Assembly (NCBI GenBank): GCA_950295325.1
Contig: OX485803.1
Span: forward strand, 13,642,001 to 13,706,000
Direction: 5' to 3'
Length of the DNA stretch: 64,000 nt
DNA from: Polytrichum commune
Taxonomy: Eukaryota; Streptophyta; Polytrichopsida; Polytrichales; Polytrichaceae
The notes under the pieces are model-generated. The model had not been told where the DNA came from. It did not search any database and worked only from the letters and a program-made list of their open reading frames with translations. The translations under genes and the position numbers were made by a program. Positions 36,069-49,265 of this stretch are shown here, in pieces. Numbering within the stretch: the first letter of the stretch is position 1; every line of letters starts with the position of its first letter.

Positions 36069-39000
36069 TTGATGGATCTGTCCTTACTTTTGTTTTTCCT
36101 TTTGTATTTGGCAAATGAAAAAGATGCCAACCTGAAGGGGCTCTCAAATGTAGTAGTTCTTGCGCTTGTCCATTACTTTTGTCCAGTGACAGGCATTAAA
36201 AGTCTACTACCGCCCCTTCAAGCTTCTGTACCATAGAGTTTTCTCTCTTTCCTAGATGGTGTTTCAGTTTAGGCTTTTTAAAGTTCATACATGAAACCCT
36301 GACATTTCCAACTCGCTCAACTGCTGTGTTTCCCTATTATGTCCCCCCTTCCCTTTCCTCCAGTGGAACTGCCTCACTATATAAAACAGGTGAGAGAAGA
36401 TGCTCCCTCAAGAATTTTGTCTTTCAGTCAAGTGAAGGGCAACAACAAACTTACTACGCGTGGGAGCAGAAGCAAGCAGATCAAGGTCTTCCATGACATG
36501 AAGGCTCATCTGTAATAGTGTGGTACTGTCCCAATGTAAGAAAAATGCTTTCTCATAATGTTATAGAGTAGTTGAGTACTACTACTAGTTGCTTATATAT
36601 TTTTATTAGCAATCGATCACTTCTATGTTTCAGTCGCTTTTGTCAATACCCAATGTCAAAGTGATCCCTTTATCTTTCATCCAGCTTAGTTGTTAGTAAT
36701 CTGCACACTCCCACCCCTCTCTGAGACCTGCTTCAGGTTCAGTGATACCTATCACATAAATAATGTCAAAAGATATTTATCAAATGAAAAAGAGCTCTGG
36801 TTTCCCAGTCTTATCTTTGGCTGCCTATTGTTTCTTATATCTAGCAGTGTGATATACGGTGATGTTGCTGATCAGTTTTCACTTTCCTTTGTACAGTGGC
36901 TTCCAGTTTGTGTGCATGTCAAATTGTCACTATCTGCAGGAATTGTCCGAGGTGTGAAATTCTTGATGAGTTCTCGAATTTCAGAACCTAAGGGACCCAC
37001 CCAAAGTGAGCAACCAGTATCTGAGCCTGTGAATATCATTAATTATTGGGTGCATCCATAGACATGGTGAAGCCATGGTCTTGCCACTTGGAAGCAAGGC
37101 ACTTGCCCTATTCTAAGGTATGTGGGCCATGTGTGGTGGTCAATCTTCTCAATTGAACACCTATAGTTGAGTGGTATATGGCGCTTATATTAAGCATGAG
37201 CACCAAAAATACAGATTTCACAATGCAATTGCACTATGTGCTCGTAATATTATAGACACCATTACAGGATCAATAGTGAACATCACAATTGGAATTTGGG
37301 GGGGGCCTGTGTGATCGTTTGACTTAGAGAGAGAATCTTCACTTTGATTTCTTGTAACTTTCGCGTCTTAACTCTGATTCTGAAACTTGAAATGTCAAAC
37401 TGGGTGTTTTGCAATTCCTAACTGGAGGAGTCAATTACCGATCCGATACAACAGTCGAAGTTGTCCATGGAGTGGGAAGTGACCACGATATGGCCACATA
37501 CCTTTAGTTGGAACTTGGGCTTGCTCCAAGAAGATGCATTGGAGGAGTTCCTACTCCAGCACTTGCACTGGAAAGCCACTTTACCACAAGTCAACTCTGC
37601 TCAGATCAGCCAGAAAAATCTTGTCTTGTTCACCCTGAAATTCAATACTAATATACATACATGAGAAAAATCCCTTCTCAGTGGGTCCACAATCCCAATT
37701 CATGTCCACAATCTGAGGGGAGGTTTACATATCTCCTACTAATTTCAGCAACAATCCCAGAGACTTGGGAATCTACCAAGCCGCAAGATAGCTTGTGTGG
37801 TGGAAATGACTTGAATATGAGGGTAAGTCTTGTTTTACATCCTTCAGACACATCAAATATGGGTGACAAAATTATTTAGTTTCGTCAGTTGCCGGATTTC
37901 CATCCCACTTTTCCAGGACCCACCTCCCTTTATGGCCGGGAAAGCACCTATGCCCAACATGCACGTCCAGGCTTGCAACCCGGAAGTTGGAATAGTGCTT
38001 CTGCATACTTCCAAATGTTTTTCCTACTATTTACTCTGTTTCTGGATCAAACACTGGTGCCAAAAATAGGCTTGGATTAGGATGCATCCGTGTTGGTAGA
38101 TTTCAAATCAAGGAAGCTAGAGTATCCATATTTTTCTTCTTCTCTTGAATAGAACTGAATTAAAATCTGGCACAGTGCATGTGACTGGGATACTGTACAT
38201 TGTTTTGTTGCATTAAGTTAAATATAAGAGCGAGCCCCTATTAAGCCCAAAACATGAATGATGACAATTTTGCAATCCTAGTAGTATATAGTAATGCAAA
38301 CCAATGATTCTCGATAAGTGCTCCTCAGCTGCCATATTGCACATGCCATAAAGATCACTAGTGAGCAATTTACTACAAATCTGACAAACTTGCCAGATTA
38401 GGTGGTCTGCAAGTGACTTCCGTGTCTACTAAAATGGTCATGTTCAGATGATCACTACGTATTACATGGGCTCGACATTACTCAAAGGCATTTAAGGTAG
38501 ATGTGCCTTAGAAGGATACTTTTCTCTCTGCACCCACTTCTTGTAAGATATGAAACACTGAATTAGAGAAGGGGATTAGTGAATCCAAATCGTGCCCATA
38601 ACCATTTGCCTCAAAATATTCGCAGCTTAAATGAATCTCTTATTGCAACGAATAGTGGCATGACACATGTCATGCTTTTGAGTGCTAAAGTGAGGAGGAT
38701 TCAATGGTTATGGCAAACTCTAGACAATGATAATTCACAATAATTTCAATTTAAGTAATTTTTATTTAATTTTTAAGTATTTAAAAATTTTAAGCAATTC
38801 TCTTGATTTCATCTTCCTACATGGGAAAAATTTGCACTGCCTTATGTTTCTCCCAATCTAGCGCAAAATCACTAAAGTGATCGGTGATGGGTGCCTCTAC
38901 TCTAGAATCCCCCCCCCAAAACAAAAATAAAAACATAAAAAATGTTCATTATTGAGCCTAGAATGGTTAGTGCATTTTGAGCATATAGTCCAATCTCTTT

Positions 39001-39109
39001 TAAACACATGTCTTTTTGGTGCCATTTCCTAGACTCACACCTGACTACATACCACTCAAATGTAGGTGTCCAAATTATTATCGTGTTCAATTTAGGCACA
39101 TCTACTTTA
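36069..39109. other. GRAS 3' flank and gene-free stretch
   Basis: The first few hundred bases should include the GRAS 3' untranslated region, but no clear AATAAA signal is visible. A copy of the dispersed repeat seen at 27.9 kb lies at about 37140-37360, and an inverted one at 38945-39109. The forward open frame 36690-37061 has no recognisable domain and is not annotated. Confidence 0.5.
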
Positions 39110-39760
39110 CACACAACCAACGAGGATGATAATCACTTTACTTTCTTCTTGGCAAATCCAAGACCTAAACCAATCATAGATTGCGATTGAAGATTGACCC
39201 CATTATCAATCATGACCACAAGCATTTGCACAAGACAAGTGTGAAATAAAAGAAAAGAAAGGTATTTGTGGTTGATGGTTGTGGTTAACCACACCAACTT
39301 TGTAGTGAAAACTATCCTTCAAAGGTCGGTGACACTAGGGGTGGTTGTGGTTGTGGTTTAACTTCTTAGGTTTAATTTCCACAGAAATGTCATGTTAAAT
39401 GCTAACCACAACCACGCTCGACCCCATCAACCCAGTACTCCACATGATTAAGCACTCTTGGGGTGGTTGTTCGTGCTCATGTGACACCACTAGAGAGCTA
39501 CAAGGCCAAGATCCAGGAAGTTGAGGAGGCAACCACTTAAACACTAAAATCCGAGGCCAGCAAGGATAATAATCAGTTTAATTACTTCTCAATTCCAAGA
39601 CCTAAACTAATGAGATTACGAATTAGAAGACTAACCCTACCATCAACCATGACCACAAGAATTCACACAAGACAAGTGTGAATGAAAAATATTGTAGTTA
39701 TGGTTGATTATTGTGGTTAATCACGACCACAACCATGATAACAACCATCTCTGTAGTGTA
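39110..39760 (+). repeat. direct duplication with TGTGGTTAACCAC motifs
   Basis: About 39110-39330 and 39545-39760 align: both contain CCAAGACCTAAAC, CAAGACAAGTGTGAA and then a block of TTGTGGTTAA(C/T)CAC palindromic motifs ending TGTAGTG. The repeats are about 430 bp apart and non-coding. Confidence 0.7.
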
Positions 39761-40907
39761 AAACAAGCCCACAATAGTTGGCGGTTGTAGTTTGCTTTCT
39801 TTGGTTATGTTTTTGTGGGATGAGGAGGGATAAGGTGCATTGATAACAACACCACAACTACTCTTACTTGCCAAGCTTTGATATAAGTTGGGAGCAGTTG
39901 CAATGGTGGTAGGTTCATTTTCTTTGGTTTCATTCTATTTACGGATACTTTGTGGCACCGGGTGAACCTCAAGGCCAACACATGGGAGTGAATTTGTAGG
40001 AGGGACAATCATTGAGGTCAAATATACTCTTCTACTACAAGATTACTTGTGAGTAAACAAAGTTTCATCGTACACTTAATAGTTCTAATAACGTAGGCCA
40101 CAATAATTTTCTAGAGAACACTCTAATTCTCATTGTGAAAATTAATGTGGGCCGAATTAATTTTCAGTCCATGTCAAATTTCTAGGAGAAAACTAGCGTG
40201 GACCACATTAATTGTTTTCCTAGAAAAATTAATGCGGGTAATTATTTTAATTTGTGCTACTTTGTCCTATAATTAATATTAAATGTGATGGTTGGAAGTC
40301 TTCATGAAGACTTAGGGGAAGACCTGGGGTCTAGGACCCATGTAAATTCCACCTTGACTAAAAAATAGTGTGGCCCATGCTAATTATTTACATGTTAAAT
40401 ATCCACCCACACTAATAGGGACACTTTAGTGTAGTTGTGGTGGGAAATGGGCCTAGAGCAAAACCACAACCATTCAAGTAGTTGTATGTAAATGCACCTC
40501 CAACTCCTTGGGCTAATTTGTGCGCCAAGGAACATGCATGGAATTTTGTTGAATAAATGTCAGGTGAGTTGAGATTCAACACTGAAGAAGCAACTAGAAG
40601 GTAGAGACACGATGGAGGCAAAGCCTCAGCTGCACAAGGATTTGTGCCTTGTCGCAATTTTGCTTACGTGCATAGATCTAGATGCACCTTTGCGACGATC
40701 GGATTAGTGAGGCGATGGGATATTAAGTAAGGGGGGGGGGTCTAAGAGAGCAAATAGTATTGTGAACATGGCACAACAACTCAACGTCTAGATCTAAAGA
40801 CGACATCGGTACTAAGGAAAGAAAGTTTATAGCACTTAGATCAAGTTTACAACGAGAGGAAGTTGTTGAAGGGTAGCACGATCAACAAATCTATCAAGTA
40901 GATTCAA
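39761..40907. other. gene-free stretch
   Basis: No gene recognised. AT-rich, with a G-run near 40730. Its last 150 bp may be the 5' untranslated part of the LINE that follows. Confidence 0.45.
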
Positions 40908-41399
40908 ATGGAGACCTTTGTGGGAAAACCTCGCTATGGGATAGGCCCAAGGTTTGATCCTATGATGGAAGAAAGGGAAGGATGGATCATTGGAGAGGCG
41001 CCAAGGAACAATGTTGAAGATATGATTGAATTTCTGGCTGAAGCAAGTAAACAACTTTAGAGGATATCAACCCATTCAAGGCTCAACTTGGTGAGATCCT
41101 TCCAACAATCGTTGAGAGGAATTTTAGCGGTTTTCTAAAGATTAAAGATGCTATCACACTCAAAGTTGACTCTTGAAAGTTGCAAACACGTTTTGCCCTA
41201 TTGAGAGACGAACTCTTGATAGGAGAGTTTGTGGGTACCAAGCCTCCTCCTCATGCTATGGAGTTGTGGTTGCAAACCCTAAACCAAGAAATTAGAGGAA
41301 GTATGCTTATATTAAGTCAAAATGTGGGCAAAGGATATTTCCTCCTTGCTAGTAATGAAAAGGAAGCCTTACATAATGCATTGATGTTATTCCCATTTA

Positions 41400-42505
41400 G
41401 GGCCACTTTATACTTGGGGTCAGATTGAGGGCCCGAACTCTCATAATTTGGGCCAATAGGATCGCTTGGTTTCATCAAACCCGGCTCAAGGGCTTTATAC
41501 CAGGGGCTAGCCTGAACACTCACTCATCCCATGTGGCATCCTAGGTGGAACAATTTTGGCGCCAAACCATCGGGCTCTCTTGAAGAAATTGGGACGAGTT
41601 TTTCCTCAGCCCGAACTCTCAACATGGGCCAGATTGAGCTCATCTGTTGGGTTGGGCTCATCTTTACCGTCAAACTTCAAAAGGTAAATTCTTCTCCTCT
41701 CGTCTCCATTTTTTTTATGACGGAATAATTAGCAAAAAAATGATTGCATTAGACCAATAAGGCAATAATTAGGGCACTAATCACACACTCAAGATAAAAA
41801 TGAAACATTCAAGAATTTAATCAAGCACATGATATGGCTTAGGCTAGGGGTTAGTCTAAGAAGGCAACAATTAGTATAAGTATGTTAGCATTAGGCTAAC
41901 AACACAACGACTAAGGTGCTAATCACACACTTAAGATAAAAATGAATCACTTAAGCATTTAATCAAGCATATGGTATGGCTTAGGCTATGGGTTAGTTTA
42001 GTAAGGAAAAAATAGTATAAATATGGTAGCTTTAGGCTAATAACACAAAAATCAAGGCATTAATTATACACTTAAGACAAAAATGAAACATTTAAGCCGT
42101 TAATCAAGAATTTGGTGTGCCTCCTAAACCACACCCATCAGTTAATCCATTGAACAAGGTAGATAAATTTATAAGAGCATTTATTTTTAGCACGGAATTA
42201 GATTCAAAGGCCCCGATTTAGTCTAGTGTGATCCAATTTTGATTCACTAACCACAACCCTATAGAGGTCATCCCCCATGGTAAGTGTCGTGAAACTTCAT
42301 TGTCGAGAACATTGGACATTGACCATGGTAAGCTTCATGAAACTTAACCCTCAAGATCATCGGGCCCTAGAATCGGGCCTCATCACTTCATATGTGGCAA
42401 GGTTGGGCCCAAAAAAAGTTCATAAAGTGGGGCCGGATTGAGGGCTCAAAAGACATGAATCGGGCCGGTGCTCAGGCCGGCCCCAAGCCGTGTATAAAGT
42501 GACCC
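41400..42505. mobile_element. DNA transposon nested in the LINE, 1106 bp (PIF/Harbinger-like)
   Basis: It begins GGGCCACTTTATAC (41400-41413) and ends with GTATAAAGTGACCC (42492-42505), inverted repeats of 14 bp with one mismatch. Flanking triplets are TTA (41397-41399) and TTG (42506-42508), compatible with a slightly decayed 3-bp TTA-type target duplication as in PIF/Harbinger elements; CACTA elements also make 3-bp duplications. Removing the element plus one triplet rejoins the LINE ORF1 frame exactly (FPF then GSKWGTCM). There is no transposase, so it is non-autonomous. Both subterminal zones are rich in GGGCC and CGGGC motifs. Confidence 0.82.
41759..42180. repeat. three tandem copies of a 141-142-bp unit inside the nested transposon
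   Basis: Units share AATCACACACTTAAGATAAA and GGCTTAGGCTA(G/T)GGGTTAG, starting near 41759, 41901 and 42042. Internal satellites of this sort are common in non-autonomous DNA elements. Confidence 0.8.
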
Positions 42506-44463
42506 TTGGATCCAAGTGGGGGACATGTATGTTTCAAAGTTGGATCGTAGGGTTCAACCCTGAAAATCTTAGCAACTTAGCATTTCCTATGTTGGTTTCC
42601 CTTAGGAATATGCTATATGGACATCATGAATAAGCATATGCAATTGCTAAAACCCTAGGGGAGATTATTTGTATTGATGCATCTAATAAAACAACATGAG
42701 ATCCAAAATAATCTTAAAGTCAATAAAGGGTGGGTGACAAGTATTAAATTAGAATTGGAGGTGAGCAACCTTTCACATCAGAAAGTATTAATGAACTATG
42801 ATAATCTTTCTTTAAGGTGTAGACGATGTCATAGTTGGTAACACAAGATGAGAGATTGAAAGGAGAGTAAAAAAAATACCATATAGAGGTGAGAGAAGGC
42901 CAACTCATTCTATACATGCAAGAGCTCAATCATACTAACAAGCGAAAGACAAAGGTCTATCTATAGAGCAAGATGGCTTTCAACAAGTTCAATTTTTATA
43001 TATATTAAATAAATGCAAAAATATATCCCGTGAATCTATTGATGAGCAGAGGGAGCAAGAACTTGAGAAGAGGAAGGATGCACTATGGACAACTATTTGT
43101 AATCATGCTAGACAAAACAAAAATTGGCAGGTCCAAAACAAAAAGGGTTGTGGCTTTCATCACAACACCTGATAGAAAGGTTGAGGGACCAAACGAGCTC
43201 ATTCACATCAAAGGAAGGACTAAAGGCCCTAAAGGAGCAAATGATGATCCATGGAGTGGAAATACATCACTGGACACACGAAGCTGGCATCATTGGACCA
43301 ACCAAAGCCATCAAGAAATGGGGAGAGAACCGAGGTAGCTAACAAAAACGCTACTCGAATTGGTTGCGAGGAGGCCATAGAGCATCATAATGGCTTGATT
43401 GCAAACATGATCAAAGTCTGAGCAAAGCATGGTGTGGCTTTAATTGGTCCAAGAATGTCCCAACAAGTAGCTGAGCCACAAGGTAAGCAGTAGAGCCCTC
43501 CTATCAGCATACTGCCAATAGTAGACCATTGCTAGGAGAGACCCCAATGCATACAAAACCCACCTTTGAACTAGAGGATAACGAGACCATGAGTTGGTCA
43601 CCTCGAAAGATATTAGGCCACAAAAAAACAATGGCTTGACTTTTGGATGCCAAAAATACACTAGAAAAGGCGGATGATGAGAGAGAGAGAGAGAGAGAGA
43701 GATTGCTGAAGAAGACGAAGACGAACTAAAGGGTGGCATGATGAGCGAGCCTGCACTAGAAACGTGCCTGAAGTAACTGCTAAAGATGAGGAGGAATTGG
43801 AAATTAAAGAGGAAGAAGACGAAGAAGGCTTTGAGTCTAAAGGGTCGGAAGAAAAATAGGAGGAAAACAAAGTAAGAATGGAAGAAGTGAGGAAGAGCAG
43901 ACGAAAGGAGTTAAACCCTAAGGTGGAGAGATTGCTAGAGATGACTTTGGGAAGGACCTTGAAGGTGCTTAATCAGGAGCTGCCAAACTGCCACTTACCA
44001 ATACCAAAATGATATACAATGGCTAGGTAAGCATGTTGATTCCTCTTACGACCATGCCTTGGGGAATGGAGGATATCCACCCCCAAGGGTTAGCTCACTA
44101 GCCGTGGTACAAGGCACATACTTGGGTGTAATACCCGAAACACATGCAATAAGGGGCATCAAAAATAGAAAGGACTTTCATAAGGACATATTGGCAAACT
44201 TAGGGCTAGATAGTCCCATGTCATCTAGTGAAAGTAGGAGAGACGATGAGGCATTTGCAATAAATAAGAGGATGACAATTTAGTTAGTTAATACACCCAT
44301 CCACAATAGTGCGTCATGTTTGGTAGCCTTAGGCCAACATATTATATCACCAAGACAAGGCATGATTTGGGAATTTAGAGGCAAGTTGCCCCTAAGGAGG
44401 ACATAGGAATGGATTGTTGGACACTTTGCAACTCACCCTATCCATGAAATTAAACATCATTAC

Positions 44464-45080
44464 ATTAACATCCGTGGCCTAATTGACTTTGGAAAGCATC
44501 ATGAAAGAAAAAAGATTCCTCGACTCTTTAACACCTAGGGCTGACTTAGTCATGATACAAGAGCACAAACTTAGAGTTCGGTTACAAGAGAATCTTGGGT
44601 CTAGGCTCATGCTAGGATGTGCAAATTGGGTTCCTTTTGTAGCACCGGGGGAGAGGAGCTGGATTAATCCTAATAGTGGAGCGAGAGCTGCGGTGGGGAT
44701 TCTCCTCTCTAATAAATATATTAGGTTAGTTACACCACACAAGGCCATTTATGAAGATAGAGTTGTTTAGATCAAATTTGAAGGCATCGAGGGGGTAGTA
44801 TTGGATTTGTATGTGTGTATGCACCTAATATACCTATAGAGCAGAGGCATCTATGGCATATCATGGTAGATTCTCTACCCAAAGATTGTAGTTGGATCAT
44901 TGGGGGAGATTTTAACATGACTAAAAGACCAAATGATAATTCAAATGATTGTGGGAGAGCGATTAGTGACTTGGAAGATATAGTTGGGATGAGTTTCTTA
45001 ATACATTTCAAGACAAGGCACTTTTGTCTATCAAGAGAAACCCATATACGTCTACAAGGAAAACACGAAAAAATGATTAT
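44464..45080 (+). pseudogene. LINE ORF2 endonuclease (APE-type) remnant
   Basis: Apurinic-like endonuclease domain of a LINE, read across several breaks. It starts with INIRGLIDFGK and shifts frame into RADLVMIQEHKLR, where the Glu of QEH is a metal-binding residue of the family. An in-frame TAG occurs just after EDRVV (44768-44770), and a one-base shift near 44805 leads into VYAPNIPIEQRHLW and SWIIGGDFNM (44890-44920). The conserved GGDFNM block and QEHK identify the family. Similarity fades near 45080 and the reverse transcriptase part is missing. It can no longer encode a protein. Confidence 0.85.
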
Positions 45081-48000
45081 GGTCATATGACCGGATATGA
45101 CTATCGATTTTAGGGCAGTCATGTTGAACCAAAGTGATGATTAGAGGTGAATTTAGTCATCATATGACTAGGCTTTTTAGTCATATTGGACATGACCTAG
45201 ATGGGAACCGTGTAGAGAGCGTGTTGGGAACATGTTCTCTCACTATTTTTTTATTTTCATGATAGTCATAACAGACCACATAACTAGGATTAGTACTTAG
45301 CTGACTATGATTTTCAGGTCCTATTAGTGAATGGTTTTTATATTGCATTTAGACTTCCTTCGTACTTACTCATGGAGTGAGTCCCTGGTCTTTTATCATT
45401 TCAGCAAATATTTAATGGCAATGACATTTTTGCTAGTTGTATACTGAATTTTGACAATACAATCATTTTTTACTTATTTGCAATGCTTTTGAGTTTTATT
45501 AAGTTTACACAATATCATAGTTTATTTTTTGGCTTTGCAATATGCAATTACATAGTCTATACAGTCACAAAAAGAATGATATACGCTTATAGCTATTATT
45601 TTTGCCATGCGACCTTCGTTCCTAATGTCATCTTCTTCCAAATATGGATCTTCTTTTACAATGTCCAACGCTTGGTTCAATGTGTTCTATAGTTAGAACC
45701 CTGCATCCCCTCAGTACATGGGTATCAAATGTTGTGTCAATGAAAGTGGATATGGACCTTAGGCCATGATGTTCTTCGTCCATGCCTTATTACAAACTAT
45801 GCATTTCACATCTTCTGTCTACCTTTGATGATACTCTTGAGCTTTGTGGCTCTCTTCGTAAAATAATCTTCCACCCATCTTTCTTTTTGTCATATAGGGA
45901 AAGAAAAAAAAAAAAAAAAAAAAAAAAAAAACTTGATGTACATGAAGGGGAATTACAAATGAGTCTGCTGAATAAGGGATTAATCGATCAAATTTGAAGA
46001 GTGTAAATCTTGTGCACATGCATTTGATACTCCAAAAATCATGAAGCAATTTAAGAGGAGAAGCATTGTAATTACATTGGTTGTTCGAGAACCCTCGTAT
46101 AGTGGATTTATTTATTCCTTTAGAACCTTCGTGAGCTCTATCTCCTCAAACTCTTCTTCCATGGCAGTGGCATCTTCATCATCTCTCGAGTCTATCTTTA
46201 ATTACGGTAGGGTTGTTGTTGTACATGTCCAGACACAATAATATCATTCATACAACTTTGAATTCTTCATGTTCGCTTTCAGTATTTGGAAATTCAAGTA
46301 ACCATGTTAAATTTTGTAGTCATAGAATCAAAATTATGGCCTACATTTAGTCATCCATATGGTTTCAGAGTTTGTAGTCCTAGAGTCCAAAACAATGACT
46401 ATATTTTGTCATCCGTATGGAAGTTGGTTACAACAGTTGATTTTAGTGAGGATTTCTCACATCCAAAGTCTAGAATTGCTAAACTCTCAATAAACTACGC
46501 CAAATGAAGCAATGGATCCATGCCTCACTTGAGGTGGTTCAATTTACCACCTCGAGTATTATGCCACTATAGTGGTTTAATTTACTAGGTAATACGTGAA
46601 TAGCTCATCCTCCTCTTTAATTTCTCGTGTTGCTACAAGATGGCATTCTTGAGAATTAAACCAATTCTTCCAACATAGTTTTGGTGACATAATCAAAATG
46701 ATTTGAGTTGGCAAAGAAAATTTTACGTTGGATACTAATTACTAGTCTTATATACTCCTATAATGTCCTCATAAGTTGTTCTTTTAATTAATGACATTGC
46801 TATTCACAATCTCCCTTACATATTGGAGATTTTTTTCATAAAAGCCACTGCCTACCCTATTCCCATGGGGTTACCCACCCTATTACTGCGTACTTTCCCT
46901 TATAATTATGTGGTCGAGTACTTATTTTCGTGGCCACTTCCCTCTTTGCTCCAGTGTGTTATTCTTCAACCTTTCTTTGTTCTTTGGCGTTCTCCTTTTT
47001 GGTCCAGCGTGCTTGGTCCTCTCCTTCATCTCCTTAGTTGAAGTTTTGTTGCTACATTGAGGTGTGAGGTTTTTTTCTAGGTGTTTCTAAGCTTTGAATT
47101 AATTTTTGTCTCAACATTGGTCTTCCATTGCAAGGAAAATGGCTCAAATACCTCCACTCTCGCCAACTTCCTTTGTTCATGTGATACTAAGGTCCGTAGC
47201 CAATTTACCGAGCGAGCATGTGAAAGAGATATTCTAAGGAATTGCTAGAATGCCACAGATCTCGAGTGTTATTTGGATTGAATCTTAAGGTTGTTGTTTG
47301 ACATGTTTGAGAACTCCAAGGACGTCCCTATTCTAGGCAAGAGAAGGTCAACTCCTCATAGTGGCCGTTTCAAACCAGAGTGTGGACTTTCTTCCAAGGA
47401 ACTTATAACTAGATCCACTATTAGACCAAGGAAGGAGGACCTCTGCACCGGAAGTAGTGGGGATGACAACAACAACGAAAGGACAAAGTCGGACGAAGAG
47501 CGCGCAATGCCGCCAAGTCAACGACCCGCAACAAATATGCGTAACCCTAAATCCAAAACCCTTAGAGAATATGACTAAGACTAATCATTTCTATAGAAAA
47601 TGTGACTAAGACTAATCATCTAAGTCATAGCTATGATTGATTATAGTCATTAATCTCAAAAACATTATTACAGCTAGTTATGTAGTTAGTCATCGTTGGT
47701 GATTGTGTACTCACTTGTAATTCACTTATGTGTATAGGAAAAATGCCAAACATCAAAGCCTCAAATCTAGGAGGTAAGAATACGATACTAAACGATGTCG
47801 GCAGTCCCTTGGGGTTTAGGGTCTCCAAAACTCCTCTCCAAACATTAAGTAGAAAGAAACCCTACAAACAAATTAAAATGTCGAAGGAATCATGACACAA
47901 TGACGGATCCAACCATGACTACTTGAAAGAAGGATGCCAACATGGATAACCTAGTGATTCCGTCTTTGAATATTGACGACCTTGGAAACAAAGCCTCTAG

Positions 48001-49265
48001 ACATGGAACTAATAAAGCTAGAGGTGGAGTTCTTAACTGCAAAACGAGTTCATTTGTGTAGACAAAATGAATAGCAAGGCCAACCGTCTCTAAGTGCAAT
48101 TGCGTAGAGGGATGTGTTGTTACGGAACCACACATCTAAGCAATGAAGTCAAAGATGGAAGGTGTCTAAGCAAAAACTAGCAAAGGTGGCAAAAAAATAG
48201 TAGTGAAAAAAAATGTATATTATTGTGATGAGGAATAGATCGTAGCAAATTTGGTGGGTTCCAAATTCTTAGATTTTGTGTGAGTAGTTGTAGGCCATAT
48301 CTTGTTATTACCCAGCAAGTATTAATCCAACGAAAGGGAAAATTATATTAATGCAGGCAATTGAATTAGATAGGGTTTCAACACGTGAAGAAATTGAGAC
48401 GGGATTGCAGAGACAGAGTGGGGATGGAACACGGAAGGTTGGAACGAGTCACATGTCTGTTGTTTCCTGTGGATGAAGCATATTCAACCGCAACTCTCTA
48501 TCCAACCGCTTGTCAAATATAAGCCAAGACCAAGACCTACATATATGTATGAAAAAATTAGAAAATAATATGAAGTTGAAATTGGTTGCTCTCAACATTC
48601 CAGGGATGAAAAACAGAGGGACTAAAAAATAAAACATTGAAACACATGTTACAAGCAACTCGGCAAAGAACTCAGGAAAAAAAAATTTCTCCCTCTGAGT
48701 TTGGAAATGAGAGCATGGAGAAGGAATCAAAAAAAAAAACCAACAGTTTGAATAAACTATGGAAAATGTAGGATTATTTGCATCAATGTATTGCATAGTT
48801 AAGTTTGTGTAGTGTATAAATAGCAATAATCATGTCTATGAAGTGTAGGACTAGTAGTAACCATGTTTGTAAAGTGTATGACTAGAAATAGTTATCATTT
48901 TCTTAATGGTACTAGATGTAGTTATTAAATTAATATTTTTGAATTGTAGTTGATGAGGTTGTCTATTGTAAATGCTAATTGCCACAATGTCCCCTTGTCC
49001 AGTGGGCATCGGGTCATTGGCATTACGAACGGACACTTTATTCACACCGGCCCCTTGCTTGAAAGGGGTTGGAGTTTCTATCTATCTATCTATCTGCTAA
49101 TTGTCACTACACAATCATCACAGAAAAAGAAGAAAATGTGAAGAACAACCTGAAAAGATAATAGATAAGAAGCGAACAAAGGCAACGAGGAGGAAAAATT
49201 ATTGATTCAATATCAGAGCCCGAGGCTCATCCAAAAGTTTGAAAAAATAAATATGAATCACAAAG
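45081..49265. other. gene-free stretch
   Basis: No gene supported. It contains GTCAT-rich repeated stretches near 45080-45340 and 47565-47720, an A-homopolymer of about 27 bp at 45905-45931, and a TATC run near 49080. The forward frame 47291-47578 (95 codons, hydrophilic) has no recognisable domain. Confidence 0.5.

Larger units (their letters stand above)
40908..45080 (+). pseudogene. decayed LINE (non-LTR retrotransposon), ORF1 and endonuclease part of ORF2
   Basis: Remains of a plant LINE. A first ORF1 piece starts with ATG at 40908 and stops at 41060 after a frame loss. 41180-41399 encodes LLRDELLIGEFVGTKPPPHA and NEKEALHNALMLFPF, typical of the plant LINE ORF1 N-terminal domain (DUF4283-like). 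The frame resumes after a nested transposon at 42509 with GSKWGTCMFQSWIVGFNPE. It then runs, with stops, to a zinc-knuckle remnant, CRRCHSW, near 42815-42840. 43-44 kb is a basic and acidic linker with many stops and a GA tract (43679-43701). The endonuclease follows at 44464. Reverse transcriptase is absent, so the element is truncated or disrupted at 45.1 kb and is dead. Confidence 0.85.

Noticed and set aside
36690-37061. 123-codon frame downstream of the GRAS gene
   Set aside because: No recognisable family, no good start context, and partly within the probable GRAS 3' region and repeat flank.
44464-45080. Functional endonuclease gene
   Set aside because: It contains at least one in-frame stop and two frame changes, and sits inside a LINE relic without reverse transcriptase.
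48449-48826. 125-codon minus-strand frame rich in Phe
   Set aside because: AT-rich translation typical of non-coding DNA; no domain.
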